DNA of 47,069 bases from JBPCRW01 sp050996405 (GTDB lineage Bacteria > Acidobacteriota > Blastocatellia > Pyrinomonadales > Pyrinomonadaceae). Of the stretch, positions 24,836-33,273 are shown in pieces. The position numbers and the translations under genes are program-made. The notes below the pieces were generated by a model that ran no database searches, was not told the origin of the DNA, and saw only the letters and a program-made list of their open reading frames with translations. The stretch's first letter is position 1. Each line of letters starts with the position of its first letter. The stretch spans positions 1 to 47,069 of the forward strand of contig JBPCRW010000188.1 in the NCBI GenBank assembly GCA_050996405.1. Direction: 5' to 3'.

Positions 24836-25828
24836 ATGAATAAAAATAACATCGCGCTGGCGATTCACGGCGGCGCGGGAACGATTTTGCGAAGCGAAAT
24901 GTCCGCCGAACTCGAAGCGGAATATCGCAAAGGTTTGCAAAACGCTTTGCGGAAAGGATGGGAAATTTTGTCGAAAAACGGTTCTGCGCTCGACGCGGTC
25001 GAAACGGCGACCGTCGAACTCGAAAATTTTCCGCTTTTTAACGCAGGAAAAGGCGCGGTTTTTACGCACGACGGAAAAAACGAAATGGACGCTTCGATTA
25101 TGGACGGCGCGAAATTAAAAGCGGGCGCGGTCGCTCTCGTTAAAAACGTTAAAAATCCTGTCAAACTGGCGCGGCTCGTAATGGAAAAAACCGCGCATAT
25201 TTTACTGGCGGGCGACGGCGCGAACGAATTTGCCGGACAAATGAAAGTCGAATTTGAGCCGGACGATTATTTTTTTACGGACTTTCGTTATCAGCAATTT
25301 TTGAAGGCGAAACGAGAAAACATCGTCGGGCTTGACCATTCGACCGTCGAAACCAAACTCATAGAAAAAGAAATTCAAAGCGAAATTAAAATGCCGGACG
25401 AAAAAAAATTCGGCACGGTCGGCGCGGTCGCCTGCGATTTTTCGGGAAATCTCGCCGCCGCCACTTCGACCGGCGGAATGACCAACAAAAAATTCGGTCG
25501 CGTCGGCGACACGCCGCTCATCGGCGCGGGAACTTACGCCGATAAAATCTGCGCCGTCAGCGGCACCGGACACGGCGAATTTTTTATGCTCAATGTTATG
25601 GCTTACGACGTGGCGGCGCGAATGAAATATAAAAATTTGAATCTCGCGGATGCCGCTCAAGAATCTATTAATTATCTGACCGAAATCGGCGGCGAAGGCG
25701 GATTGATTGCCGTTGACGCAAATGGAAATATTGCGATGCCGTTTAATTCCGAAGGTATGTATCGCGGATTTATAACGACGGACGGCGATTTGATAGTTGA
25801 AATTTATAAGGAAGAAGACAGAAGATAG
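24836..25828 (+). CDS. iaaA: Isoaspartyl peptidase / plant-type L-asparaginase
   Basis: A 330-aa Ntn-hydrolase. It is made as a proenzyme cleaved before T194 in KKFGTVGAVACD, leaving Thr as nucleophile of the beta subunit. The N-terminal IHGGAG (10-15) and the substrate loop GRVGDTPLIGAGTYAD (after the TSTGGMTNKK motif) are intact. Such enzymes cleave beta-aspartyl dipeptides, including the beta-Asp-Arg released by cyanophycinase, and asparagine. Facing cphA and cphB makes cyanophycin breakdown its likely job. The C-terminal EEDRR and stop codon are encoded by the heptamer array at 25811, so the natural end may have been altered by the repeat. Confidence 0.9.
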   Translation: MNKNNIALAIHGGAGTILRSEMSAELEAEYRKGLQNALRKGWEILSKNGSALDAVETATVELENFPLFNAGKGAVFTHDGKNEMDASIMDGAKLKAGAVALVKNVKNPVKLARLVMEKTAHILLAGDGANEFAGQMKVEFEPDDYFFTDFRYQQFLKAKRENIVGLDHSTVETKLIEKEIQSEIKMPDEKKFGTVGAVACDFSGNLAAATSTGGMTNKKFGRVGDTPLIGAGTYADKICAVSGTGHGEFFMLNVMAYDVAARMKYKNLNLADAAQESINYLTEIGGEGGLIAVDANGNIAMPFNSEGMYRGFITTDGDLIVEIYKEEDRR

Positions 25829-25906
25829 AAGACAGAACACGAAGCGCAGTAAAAGTAATCAAAAAGTTTTACTGTCCGCTTCCTTCTATCTTCTGTCTTC
25901 TTCCTT
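25811..25906. repeat. Heptamer inverted array (AGAAGAC family)
   Basis: Left arm 25811-25838 and right arm 25881-25906 are heptamers of AGAAGAC and its complement. The hairpin continues inward through AGTAAAA/TTTTACT near the loop. It supplies the stop codons of both convergent genes, iaaA (25826-25828) and cphA (25905-25907). Confidence 0.82.
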
Positions 25907-28559
25907 AATCCTCGACTTCGACGGGAATCGCATTATCTCGATATTCCTTGACGTATTCGATGTCCTTTGTTACGTAATCGGCTAAGGTGACGACGAGTTC
26001 GCCTTTGCGCGCGTTTTTGATGGCGGAGTGAATCGCCTCGCGGCTGTCGGGAATAATTTTTATTTCCGCATCGCTTCCGCTTTCTTTTATGCCGGACTGC
26101 AAAAGTTCATACATATTTTGCTCGCCGCGCCCGCGCAGATAGTTTCCGCGACGGATGATAACACGGTCGAAGGTTTCACCGGCGATGCGCGCAAATTCTC
26201 TGATGTCTTCGTCGCGGCGGTCGCCTGTGCCGTTTAAAACGACGGTGCGATATTTTTGCGGAAGTTTCAAAATGAATTTTTGCAAAGCCGTCATTCCCGC
26301 CGGGTTGTGCGCGTAATCCATCAAAACCGTGACATCGCCGATTTCGACAAAGTTTAAGCGTCCGGGCGTTTGCGCCGTGCCAGCCGTGAACGTCGTCAAG
26401 CCGTTGCGAATATCTTCAATCGAAACGCCGTGAACGAAACAAGTCAAGGTCGCCGCCAGCGCGTTTTGAATCATAAATCCGGCGCGTCCGCCGAAAGTCA
26501 CCGGAACGTTCGTCACCTTTTCGACGCGAACTTTCCATTTGCCCTTCATAATCGTCACAAAACCGTTTTCATAAACGCACGAAACGCCGTTGCGCGCCGC
26601 GTGTTTCTGCACTCGCGCGTTATCTTCGTGCATCGAAAATAGCGCGATTTTAGCATCGGTTTTACGGCGCATCGCATAGACCAAATCGTCTTCGGCGTTC
26701 AGCACGACCCAACCCTTTGAATGAACGGAACGCGGCACGACATTTTTAACGCGCGCCAAATCTTCAAGCGTGTTGATGTCCTTCAAACCGAGATGGTCGG
26801 CGGCGATATTCGTGACGACTCCGATGTCCGAATAATCAAAACCGAGACCCGAACGAATAATTCCGCCGCGTGCCGTTTCCAGAACTGCGACTTCGACCGT
26901 CGGGTCTTTTAAAACTAATTGCGCCGAAACCGGACCCGTATTATCGCCCGCGACAATCAAATTATTTTGAATATAAGTTCCGTCGGTTGTCGTAAATCCG
27001 ACGGTGCAGCCGCTGCCTTTGATAATGTGCGCGATGAGGCGCGTGACGGTCGTTTTGCCGTTTGTTCCGGTAATCGAAATTATCGGAATGCGGAAAGGTT
27101 TGCCGGGCGGAAACAGCATATCAACGACATGCTCGGCGACGTTGCGACCGATGCCTTCCGAAGGCGCGAGATGCATTCGGAAGCCGGGCGCGGCGTTGAC
27201 TTCGATAATTCCGCCGCCGTTTTCGCGCAAAGGTTCTGAAATGTTCGGCGCGATAACGTCAATCCCCGCCACATCCAAACCGATAATTTTAGCGATGCGT
27301 TCAAACAGAAAAATGTTTTCGGGATGCGCTTCGTCTGTGCGGTCAATCGCCGTGCCGCCGGTCGAAATGTTCGCCGTCGTTTTTAAAAGCAGGCGTTCGC
27401 CTTCGGGCAGAATCGTGTCGAGCGTGTAATTGTGAACATTTAAAAGCGTCTCGGTTTGCGCGTCAACGATAATCTGCGTCAAGACTTTTTCGTGTCCGTA
27501 GCCTCTGCGCGCGTCTTTGTTTGTTTCGTCAATCAATTGTCCGATACTGCTCTGACCGTCGCCGATAACGTGCGCGGGTGTGCGTTCGGCAACCGCGACG
27601 AGTTGATTATTGACAACCAAAGCGCGAAAATCTTCGCCGGTTAATTGTCGTTCGACGATGACGTATTTGCGGCTCGATTTTGAATGGCTTTGGGCGATTT
27701 CAAAAGCCTTGCGGACTTCTTCGATTGTCTTTAAACCGACGCTCGCGCCTCTGCCGTGATTGCCGTCCAGAGGTTTGACGACGCACGGAAAACCGACAGT
27801 TCGCATCGCGTCTTCGATTTCTTCTTCCGCGCGAATCTGCACGCCTTTCGGCACGGGAACGCCCATTTCGCCCAAAAGTTTTTTGGTCGCGTGTTTGTTG
27901 GCGGCGATGTCAACGGCAATCATATTCGTTCTGCCGGTCGTCGTCGCCTGAATGCGCTGCTGGTGAACGCCGTAGCCGAGTTGGACGAGCGACTGGTCGT
28001 TCATCCGAATGTAGGGAATGCCGCGCTTTTCCGCTTCTTCGACAATCGAAGCGGTCGAAGGTCCAAAGCGAACTTCCTCACGGATTTCGCGCATTTCCTG
28101 AATTTCCCGCGCCAGTTCAAGTTTAATTTCTTCAACCGTTTTTTCACTCGTCAAGTCGAGAAAAAATTTGACGGCGGCGCGCGCGGCGTAGCGTCCGACT
28201 TCTTCCTCGAAATAGGCAAAAACGACATTGTAAATTCCGCGTTCGCTCGTTTCGCGCGTTCTGCCGTAACCGACATCCATTCCCGACAAAGTCTGCAATT
28301 CTAAAGCGAAATGTTCGACAACGTGACCCGCCCAGGTTCCATCTTTGACGCGCCGAAAAAATCCGCCTTCTTCCTGATAACTGCAGCCGTGCGAAACGAG
28401 CGACGGCATCACATCCTTCATTCGTTCATAAAAATCGGGAATTTTATCCGTCGGCTGTTCTTCGTATTCTTCGATGTCGAGCCGCATAATTATCAGCCGC
28501 TTCCAATAACCCGACCAATAATTCGCGCCGCGCAAGGTTCTGATTTCAAGAATTTTCAT
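25905..28559 (-). CDS. cphA: Cyanophycin synthetase
   Basis: An 884-aa cytosolic enzyme, normal length for CphA. It polymerises aspartate and arginine into cyanophycin (multi-L-arginyl-poly-L-aspartate) using ATP. The N-terminal domain begins MKILEIRTLRGANYWS. The ATP-grasp domain (about 215-480; VVKPLDGNHGRGASVGL) adds Asp to the backbone. The Mur-ligase-like domain starts with TGTNGKTT at 497-504 and adds Arg; it contains DNTGPVSAQLVL and MDYAHNPAGM. All nucleotide-binding motifs are intact. Start ATG 28559 is chosen because the upstream frame to 28631 runs through the repeat array. cphB lies just upstream on the same strand. Confidence 0.96.
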   Translation of the reverse strand: MKILEIRTLRGANYWSGYWKRLIIMRLDIEEYEEQPTDKIPDFYERMKDVMPSLVSHGCSYQEEGGFFRRVKDGTWAGHVVEHFALELQTLSGMDVGYGRTRETSERGIYNVVFAYFEEEVGRYAARAAVKFFLDLTSEKTVEEIKLELAREIQEMREIREEVRFGPSTASIVEEAEKRGIPYIRMNDQSLVQLGYGVHQQRIQATTTGRTNMIAVDIAANKHATKKLLGEMGVPVPKGVQIRAEEEIEDAMRTVGFPCVVKPLDGNHGRGASVGLKTIEEVRKAFEIAQSHSKSSRKYVIVERQLTGEDFRALVVNNQLVAVAERTPAHVIGDGQSSIGQLIDETNKDARRGYGHEKVLTQIIVDAQTETLLNVHNYTLDTILPEGERLLLKTTANISTGGTAIDRTDEAHPENIFLFERIAKIIGLDVAGIDVIAPNISEPLRENGGGIIEVNAAPGFRMHLAPSEGIGRNVAEHVVDMLFPPGKPFRIPIISITGTNGKTTVTRLIAHIIKGSGCTVGFTTTDGTYIQNNLIVAGDNTGPVSAQLVLKDPTVEVAVLETARGGIIRSGLGFDYSDIGVVTNIAADHLGLKDINTLEDLARVKNVVPRSVHSKGWVVLNAEDDLVYAMRRKTDAKIALFSMHEDNARVQKHAARNGVSCVYENGFVTIMKGKWKVRVEKVTNVPVTFGGRAGFMIQNALAATLTCFVHGVSIEDIRNGLTTFTAGTAQTPGRLNFVEIGDVTVLMDYAHNPAGMTALQKFILKLPQKYRTVVLNGTGDRRDEDIREFARIAGETFDRVIIRRGNYLRGRGEQNMYELLQSGIKESGSDAEIKIIPDSREAIHSAIKNARKGELVVTLADYVTKDIEYVKEYRDNAIPVEVED

Positions 28560-28565
28560 TTTTTT

Positions 28566-28636
28566 AGTGGTGAGTGGTGAATGGTGAGTGGTGAGTTTCA
28601 GATTTTCCACTGTCCACTCACTATTCACCACTCACC
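28566..28636. repeat. Heptamer inverted array (GTGGTGA family)
   Basis: Left arm 28566-28597 holds four heptamers GTGGTGA or ATGGTGA; right arm 28606-28636 carries the complement. It fills the gap between cphB and cphA, leaving only 6 nt before the cphA ATG, so it could govern translation or stability of the cphA part of the mRNA. Confidence 0.85.
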
Positions 28637-28645
28637 GCTAATAAA

Positions 28646-29503
28646 TTATTCAATATCCGGCAGTAAAAATTCGTTCGGCACGGGCAGCGGCTGGCGCGCG
28701 AAATAATCATAAACCAGACCGTCGCGCATAATATGAATCTGCGCCCCGCAAATCGAAAATGGCTGAAACTCGTCAACTTCGGCAATCTCGTTATAAGTTA
28801 TCTGCGAGCCGTCAACAATCGTCACCGTGCCGTCGCCGAAAACTTCCAGCACGCCTTCGTTATCTAAAATTATCGCCGTGTTTTCGTCAATCCCGATGCC
28901 GAGATTATAGGGGTTGTAGGCAACCGCCGTAATCAGACGGCTGATGCGCCCGCGCTCCGTAAAATGCTGGTCAATAATAATATTTTTCAGAAAACCGAGT
29001 CCGGGCGAAATCTTGACCGAATTTTTTTGCGGGTGCGAAATCGCTTCGCCGCGCACAATCATCGAAGTTGACATTGCCGCCGCGCCCGCGCTCGTTCCGG
29101 CTAAAACCAGATTAGTCGTCGAAACCATTTCGCGCAGCTTTTGCGAAAATTTCGTTCCGCCCAGAATTGAAGTCAAACGCATCTGGTCGCCGCCCGTGAT
29201 AAAAACTCCGGTCACGCCGTCGAGCAGTTCGTCCGCTTCAGCCTGAAAAACGTCCTGCCGCGATGTCGCGCGAAGCACGCGCGGATGCTGAACGCCGAGC
29301 CGCCGGAACGCCTGCACATAAATATCCGACGCAAATTCTGGAAAATCCGACGAGACCGGAACAATCAAAATATTCGCCTTTTCCGCGCCGCCCGCCAGTT
29401 CCAAAAATTTCCGTAAAATGCGCCGTTCGTTATATTTATCTTCCGCCCCGCCGATAACCAAAAGATGTCCGCCGATGACTTCCCGATGAATCCGATTGTT
29501 CAT
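28646..29503 (-). CDS. cphB: Cyanophycinase
   Basis: A 285-aa S51-type serine exopeptidase that cuts cyanophycin into beta-Asp-Arg dipeptides. The catalytic Ser is S138 in GTSAGAAAM, close to the known position in the Synechocystis enzyme. HLLVIGGAEDK (about 13-23), TGGDQMRL (103-110) and the IDENTAIIL segment are typical. No signal peptide is seen, so it acts on intracellular granules. The start is MNNRIHREVIGG at 29503; the frame to 29563 above it is repeat-derived. It is in an operon with cphA and converges on iaaA. Confidence 0.94.
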   Translation of the reverse strand: MNNRIHREVIGGHLLVIGGAEDKYNERRILRKFLELAGGAEKANILIVPVSSDFPEFASDIYVQAFRRLGVQHPRVLRATSRQDVFQAEADELLDGVTGVFITGGDQMRLTSILGGTKFSQKLREMVSTTNLVLAGTSAGAAAMSTSMIVRGEAISHPQKNSVKISPGLGFLKNIIIDQHFTERGRISRLITAVAYNPYNLGIGIDENTAIILDNEGVLEVFGDGTVTIVDGSQITYNEIAEVDEFQPFSICGAQIHIMRDGLVYDYFARQPLPVPNEFLLPDIE

Positions 29504-29523
29504 TTTATATGATTGCCGATTAT

Positions 29524-29580
29524 TAAATGATAAATGGTAAGTTTTCGGATTTTCACTTTCCACTTACCATTCAGACTTTC
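29524..29580. repeat. Heptamer inverted array (AAATGRT family)
   Basis: AATGGTAAGT and ACTTACCATT arms within 29524-29580 form the core of a hairpin whose units step by 7 bp. It lies 21 nt upstream of the cphB ATG. Related units recur at 43534-43606. Confidence 0.65.
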
Positions 29581-29854
29581 TATGTATGTCAAAGGTATTT
29601 CAAACCGTCCCACCCGTCAAGATTGTGAGTAAAAATAAACTTCTTTTTCCAATTCAGCATAAAAATTCGTATCAAATTATCGCGCCTCTTAAAAGATTAT
29701 CAAATGCTTGCTCAAATTAAGATTTATTGACTTTGCTTTGAAAAGTAGTGTAAAAATAATTCGTTCTATGAAATCTGAAATTCAGTAAAATGCAAAATTT
29801 AGCTGTTTCTCGATTGTTCTAAAACTAAGTTTAAGGAGAGGAGAACAAGAATAG
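29581..29854. other. AT-rich intergenic region between cphB and a secreted protein
   Basis: No gene. It carries the promoter for the gene at 29855: TTGACT at 29727-29732 and TGTAAAAAT around 29749-29757, with 18-bp spacing. It must also hold the cphB/cphA promoter on the other strand, which I cannot locate. Confidence 0.45.
29727..29756 (+). promoter_or_regulatory. Candidate sigma-70 promoter
   Basis: A -35 TTGACT (29727-29732) and a -10 TAAAAA (29751-29756) preceded by TG, spacing 18 bp, about 100 bp upstream of the ATG at 29855. Confidence 0.45.
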
Positions 29855-30442
29855 ATGATAAAGTATAAGATTTACCATGCAATATGTTATTTGTTTCTTT
29901 TATCTTGCATGGTTGCAGCGCAAGAAGCGCGGAAAGCACCAGAGCCTGAATATCTCGGTCAACCATATTACTTAGACTCCGCCAGCGAAGCGTTAGTAGC
30001 TTTGGATAGGCAAATGGCGGTTACGAAAACAAGCCTCAAGGCACTTGGATACGGCGGCGCGACGGTTGCATATGAAATCAAAGGCAGAAAATCACCCATA
30101 AGATTAAAGAGCGATCAGAAAATTGAGTTTATAGTCCGTGTCGCCTCGCTTCAAGCAGATCCCAGTAGTGTCATTCAACTAGTTTCACTCAAAGCGGAAA
30201 AGGATAAGCGTAAGTTGGTTACAGGCAAAGTAACGCCTCTGGGATTAGGCGGCTCGACAACAGATCCTAATGCGGGAGCAATGCAGTTTAATGCAAGTAA
30301 GTATGGCGAGTCATCGCTGAAGATTGTTCCGGCACAGGCATTAGTTCCCGGCGAATACGCATTAAAGGCTCCGGGTGCTAGTGATGTTTTCTATTGCTTT
30401 GGCGTTGATGCTGGTGACGGTAGTTCAATTAAACAGAAATAG
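29855..30442 (+). CDS. Secreted hypothetical protein
   Basis: A 195-aa exported protein with a signal peptide (hydrophobic 9-21, cleavage after MVAAQ). The mature part has beta-type segments (ATVAYEIKGRK, QKIEFIVRVASL, SVIQLVSLKAEK) ending in ALVPGEYALKAPG and FYCFGVD, like a small beta-sandwich. Purine-rich GGAGAGGAGA lies about 15 nt before the ATG. Codon use (more ATA, AGA, CTA and TTG) and the AT-rich upstream region differ from the neighbouring genes, hinting at acquisition by transfer. I do not recognise the family. Confidence 0.65.
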   Translation: MIKYKIYHAICYLFLLSCMVAAQEARKAPEPEYLGQPYYLDSASEALVALDRQMAVTKTSLKALGYGGATVAYEIKGRKSPIRLKSDQKIEFIVRVASLQADPSSVIQLVSLKAEKDKRKLVTGKVTPLGLGGSTTDPNAGAMQFNASKYGESSLKIVPAQALVPGEYALKAPGASDVFYCFGVDAGDGSSIKQK

Positions 30443-30559
30443 TGAATGGCAGAACACCCCGAATAAGTCATTTTAGCAGTCTGTCCACTAGCTTGCCTCT
30501 CATCAATTTTATATGGCTTCTTTGAGCGGTCTTTAGCAGGCAACCGCTCAATTCTGCCG

Positions 30560-30721
30560 TTAAACTTTAGCAATTTTACTTTTCTGTTTTCCATCGCAGC
30601 CGCAATCCGCGCCGCACCCGCTTTTCGACGAAAAGGATTTTACTTTACGCAAAAGAATCGAACCGACATAAACGAGCGCGGATAAAATAATGATGGCGAC
30701 GATGATATTTTGAACGTTCAT
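30560..30721 (-). CDS. FeoB-associated Cys-rich membrane protein
   Basis: A 53-aa protein, short enough to be missed by common cut-offs. One transmembrane helix (about residues 6-23, NIIVAIIILSALVYVG) is followed by a basic segment (RKVKSF) and a cysteine cluster GCGADCGCDG (C36, C40, C42). This is the pattern of the FeoB-associated Cys-rich membrane proteins that often follow feoB. It may bind iron or help assemble the ferrous transporter; the role is unproven. It lies downstream of feoB in the same direction, separated from it by the heptamer array at 30727-30807. The longer overlapping frame at 30391-30594 is a shadow. Confidence 0.82.
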   Translation of the reverse strand: MNVQNIIVAIIILSALVYVGSILLRKVKSFSSKSGCGADCGCDGKQKSKIAKV

Positions 30722-30726
30722 AAATT

Positions 30727-30807
30727 AAAGTGGAAAAGTGCAAAAGGTTAAAAGTGCAAAGGCGGCATTGTTATAAACTACATACTTTTTCATTTTTCAC
30801 TTTTCAA
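30727..30807. repeat. Heptamer inverted array (TTTTTCA/AAGTGCA family)
   Basis: Left arm 30727-30761 (AAGTGCA-like units) and right arm 30784-30807 (TTTTTCA, CTTTTCA units) are complementary. The feoB stop (30804-30806) is inside the right arm. It lies between feoB and the FeoB-associated gene. Confidence 0.7.
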
Positions 30808-32915
30808 CCAAACCCTAAAAGCCTCCCGCCTTGATAAGTCAGAAACGACGCGACGTAAGCCAAGCCGGTCATATAAACGACCATAAAAATTGTCCACGCC
30901 CACGAATTTGTTTCGCGGCGGACAACCGCCACCGTGGACATACATTGCATCGCCAGCACAAAGAAAACCATTAAAGTCAGAGCCGTCAAAGGTGTCCATT
31001 CGAGCGTTCCGTCGTCGCGTTTCGCATTGCGAAATGCTTCTGTCAAAGTTTCGTTGGCTTCGGTATCCTTTCCGACGCTGTAAATTATACTCAAAGTAGA
31101 AATTACCACCTCGCGCGCTCCGAACGACGCGACTAAGCCAACGCCGATTTTCCAATCGAAGCCGAGCGGTTGAATAACAGGCTCAATGAAACGCCCGAAT
31201 TTTCCCGCGTAACTATTTTTTATTTGCTCACTGGCTTTTTCGTTTTCATCCGTTGGCGTTTCGTCGGATGCGGCAGCCGTTTGCCCACTCTGAATATTTG
31301 ACACTTGATTTTCGACTGTCGCTTGTCGGGGAAAATAAGTCAACGCCCATAAAACAATGGAAATTGCTACGATAACCGTTCCGGCTCGCTTCAGAAAAAC
31401 TCCGGCGCGGATAAACATATTTTGCAAAACGTTGCGGAAGTTCGGCATGCGATACGGCGGAAGTTCCATGACGAACGGCGGCGGCGGCGACTTTAAAAGC
31501 GTTCGTTTTAAAATAAAAGCGACGATGACCGCGACGACAATTCCCAAACTATACATCGCCAGCATCAAAACCGCGCCGAGCGAAATAAATCCGAAAACGG
31601 TTTGTCCGGCAAAAAATGCTGCAATCATTACCGTATAAACCGGCAGCCGCGCCGAACAACTCATAAACGGAGCAATCAAAATCGTCGCTAGACGGTCTTT
31701 CGGATTTTCAATCGTGCGCGTCGCCATAATGCCCGGAATCGCGCAGGCGAAACTGCTCATTAAAGGCAGAAACGCTTTGCCGTGCAAACCGAATTTGCTC
31801 ATTACTTTATCGAGCAAAAATGCGGCGCGAGCCATATAACCCGTATCTTCGCGAATCGAAATAAACAAAAATAAAAGCAGAATCTGCGGCAGAAAAACCA
31901 GCACGCCGCCAACTCCTGCAATCACGCCGTCAACGATTAAATCTGTCAAAACGCCTTCGGGCATTTCGACTCTGACAAAATCTCCGAGCGCGCCGAAACC
32001 TTTTTGCAGCAAATCCATCGGCAGATTTGCCCACGAGAAAATCGTCTGAAAAACGAGCAGCAAAATCGCCAGCAAAATCACGTAACCAAAAATTTTATGC
32101 GTCAGAACACGGTCAATTTTTTCCGACAAATTTCTTTCGCGCGTTCCTTTGTGCTGAACCGATTCCTGATAAACGTCGGAAATAAAATTGTAGCGGGCAA
32201 AGATTTTTTTATTGGCGGCGGCATCGTCCGACAAACTTAAATGGATATCGTCTTCGCTTTTGAGATATTCCGAATCGGTGAGCCACGCCAGATGCGGAAC
32301 GCGCGGTTTTTGCAAAACTTTTCCAACCGCTTCTGATAACTCTTCAACGCCCTTTTTGGTTTTCGCTTTGACCCGAACAACCGGAATCTGCATCAGCGCG
32401 GAAAGTTTTTTGGCATCAATATCGAGGCTTTCACTTTCCGCCGTATCAACCATCGTCAGCGCAGCAACAACCGGAATTTTATATTCTAAAAGCTGCGTGA
32501 CAAGATAAAGATTTCGTTCGAGATTGGTCGCGTCAACCACCGCGACGACAACATCCGGCTTTGGCAAACCCGCAACTTTTCCGGTCAAAACGTCGTGCGC
32601 GATTTGTTCGTCGAGCGAGGTCGCGTCGAGACTGTAAAGACCGGGCAAATCAATCAAACGCGCCGTATTTTCGCCTAATTTCCAAACGCCTTCCTTGCGT
32701 TCAACCGTCACGCCCGGATAATTCGCTACCTTTTGCCGCAGTCCGGTCAGGGCGTTAAAAAGCGTGGTTTTCCCCGCATTCGGATTTCCCGCAAGCGCGA
32801 CGAGCAATTGTTTTTTTACGTTTGTTTCCGGCTCGCGGCGTGTTTTAGTCTGAACCGCAATCGCGCTTAATCGATTTGGATTAGTTGAATGAAATGTCGA
32901 ATTTTGAGGTTTCAT
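30804..32915 (-). CDS. feoB: Ferrous iron transporter B
   Basis: A 703-aa inner-membrane Fe(II) importer. The N-terminal G domain has G1 GNPNAGKT (43-50), G3 DLPGLYSL and VDATNLERNLYLVTQL; the usual NxxD G4 motif is read in TMVD. A helical GDI-like region and a membrane part of about eight helices follow, with the two Gate domains (MSSFACAIPGIMATRTI and ASFGAREVVISTL) containing the conserved Cys and Gly/Arg. A polar, low-complexity insert (about 553-585) lies between helices. The ATG overlaps the feoA stop by one base (TAATG on the coding strand), giving translational coupling. Confidence 0.95.
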   Translation of the reverse strand: MKPQNSTFHSTNPNRLSAIAVQTKTRREPETNVKKQLLVALAGNPNAGKTTLFNALTGLRQKVANYPGVTVERKEGVWKLGENTARLIDLPGLYSLDATSLDEQIAHDVLTGKVAGLPKPDVVVAVVDATNLERNLYLVTQLLEYKIPVVAALTMVDTAESESLDIDAKKLSALMQIPVVRVKAKTKKGVEELSEAVGKVLQKPRVPHLAWLTDSEYLKSEDDIHLSLSDDAAANKKIFARYNFISDVYQESVQHKGTRERNLSEKIDRVLTHKIFGYVILLAILLLVFQTIFSWANLPMDLLQKGFGALGDFVRVEMPEGVLTDLIVDGVIAGVGGVLVFLPQILLLFLFISIREDTGYMARAAFLLDKVMSKFGLHGKAFLPLMSSFACAIPGIMATRTIENPKDRLATILIAPFMSCSARLPVYTVMIAAFFAGQTVFGFISLGAVLMLAMYSLGIVVAVIVAFILKRTLLKSPPPPFVMELPPYRMPNFRNVLQNMFIRAGVFLKRAGTVIVAISIVLWALTYFPRQATVENQVSNIQSGQTAAASDETPTDENEKASEQIKNSYAGKFGRFIEPVIQPLGFDWKIGVGLVASFGAREVVISTLSIIYSVGKDTEANETLTEAFRNAKRDDGTLEWTPLTALTLMVFFVLAMQCMSTVAVVRRETNSWAWTIFMVVYMTGLAYVASFLTYQGGRLLGFG

Positions 32916-33157
32916 TATTTAACTCTGATACTTTGCGCCTCGGAGCGACGGAGAGCTAAACTATAATTGCGGATGCGGATTTCAATCGGGTCTCCGAACG
33001 GCGCGGTTTTTACTACTCGCACGGAAACGCCCGGCACCACGCCCATTTCCATCAAACGTTTGGAAATCGCGCCGTTTTCCTGAATTGATAAAACTTTCGC
33101 TTCCTTGCCGATTGGCAATTGCGCCAGTGTCGTGTCGTCATTCGTTTGATTTTTCAT
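32915..33157 (-). CDS. feoA: Ferrous iron transport protein A
   Basis: An 80-aa SH3-like protein needed for FeoB activity. LAQLPIGKEAKVLSI, KRLMEMGVVPGVSVRVV and the C-terminal segment (DPIEIRIRNYSLALRRSEAQ) are the FeoA signature. Start 33157 is chosen because AAAGGTGAG lies at good spacing; a longer frame to 33202 has no ribosome site and crosses the promoter. It is coupled to feoB by a 1-bp overlap. Confidence 0.92.
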   Translation of the reverse strand: MKNQTNDDTTLAQLPIGKEAKVLSIQENGAISKRLMEMGVVPGVSVRVVKTAPFGDPIEIRIRNYSLALRRSEAQSIRVK

Positions 33158-33190
33158 CTGTCTCACCTTTCGATAAATTGATATTATCCT

Positions 33191-33217
33191 AATTGAAATC
33201 AATTTTCAATTTCAATT
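33191..33217 (-). promoter_or_regulatory. Candidate operator of feoAB
   Basis: A perfect 9-bp inverted repeat, AATTGAAAT and ATTTCAATT, separated by 9 nt. It overlaps the -35 region of a minus-strand promoter whose -10 is GATAAT (33183-33188), 26 nt upstream of the feoA ATG. The position suits an iron-dependent repressor (Fur or DtxR family). It does not match the classical Fur box closely. Confidence 0.5.
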
Positions 33218-33273
33218 GCGACAAAAGCGGAATTTATTTCTGTTCTTTCGGTTCGAGCTATTTTCCGAATTAT

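Noticed and set aside
28560..28631. N-terminal extension of CphA to 28631
   Set aside because: The residues are a translation of the heptamer array and are absent from the CphA family, which starts at MKILEIRTLRG.
30391..30594. 67-aa minus-strand frame after the secreted protein
   Set aside because: It overlaps the better-supported FeoB-associated protein and the 3' end of the gene at 29855.
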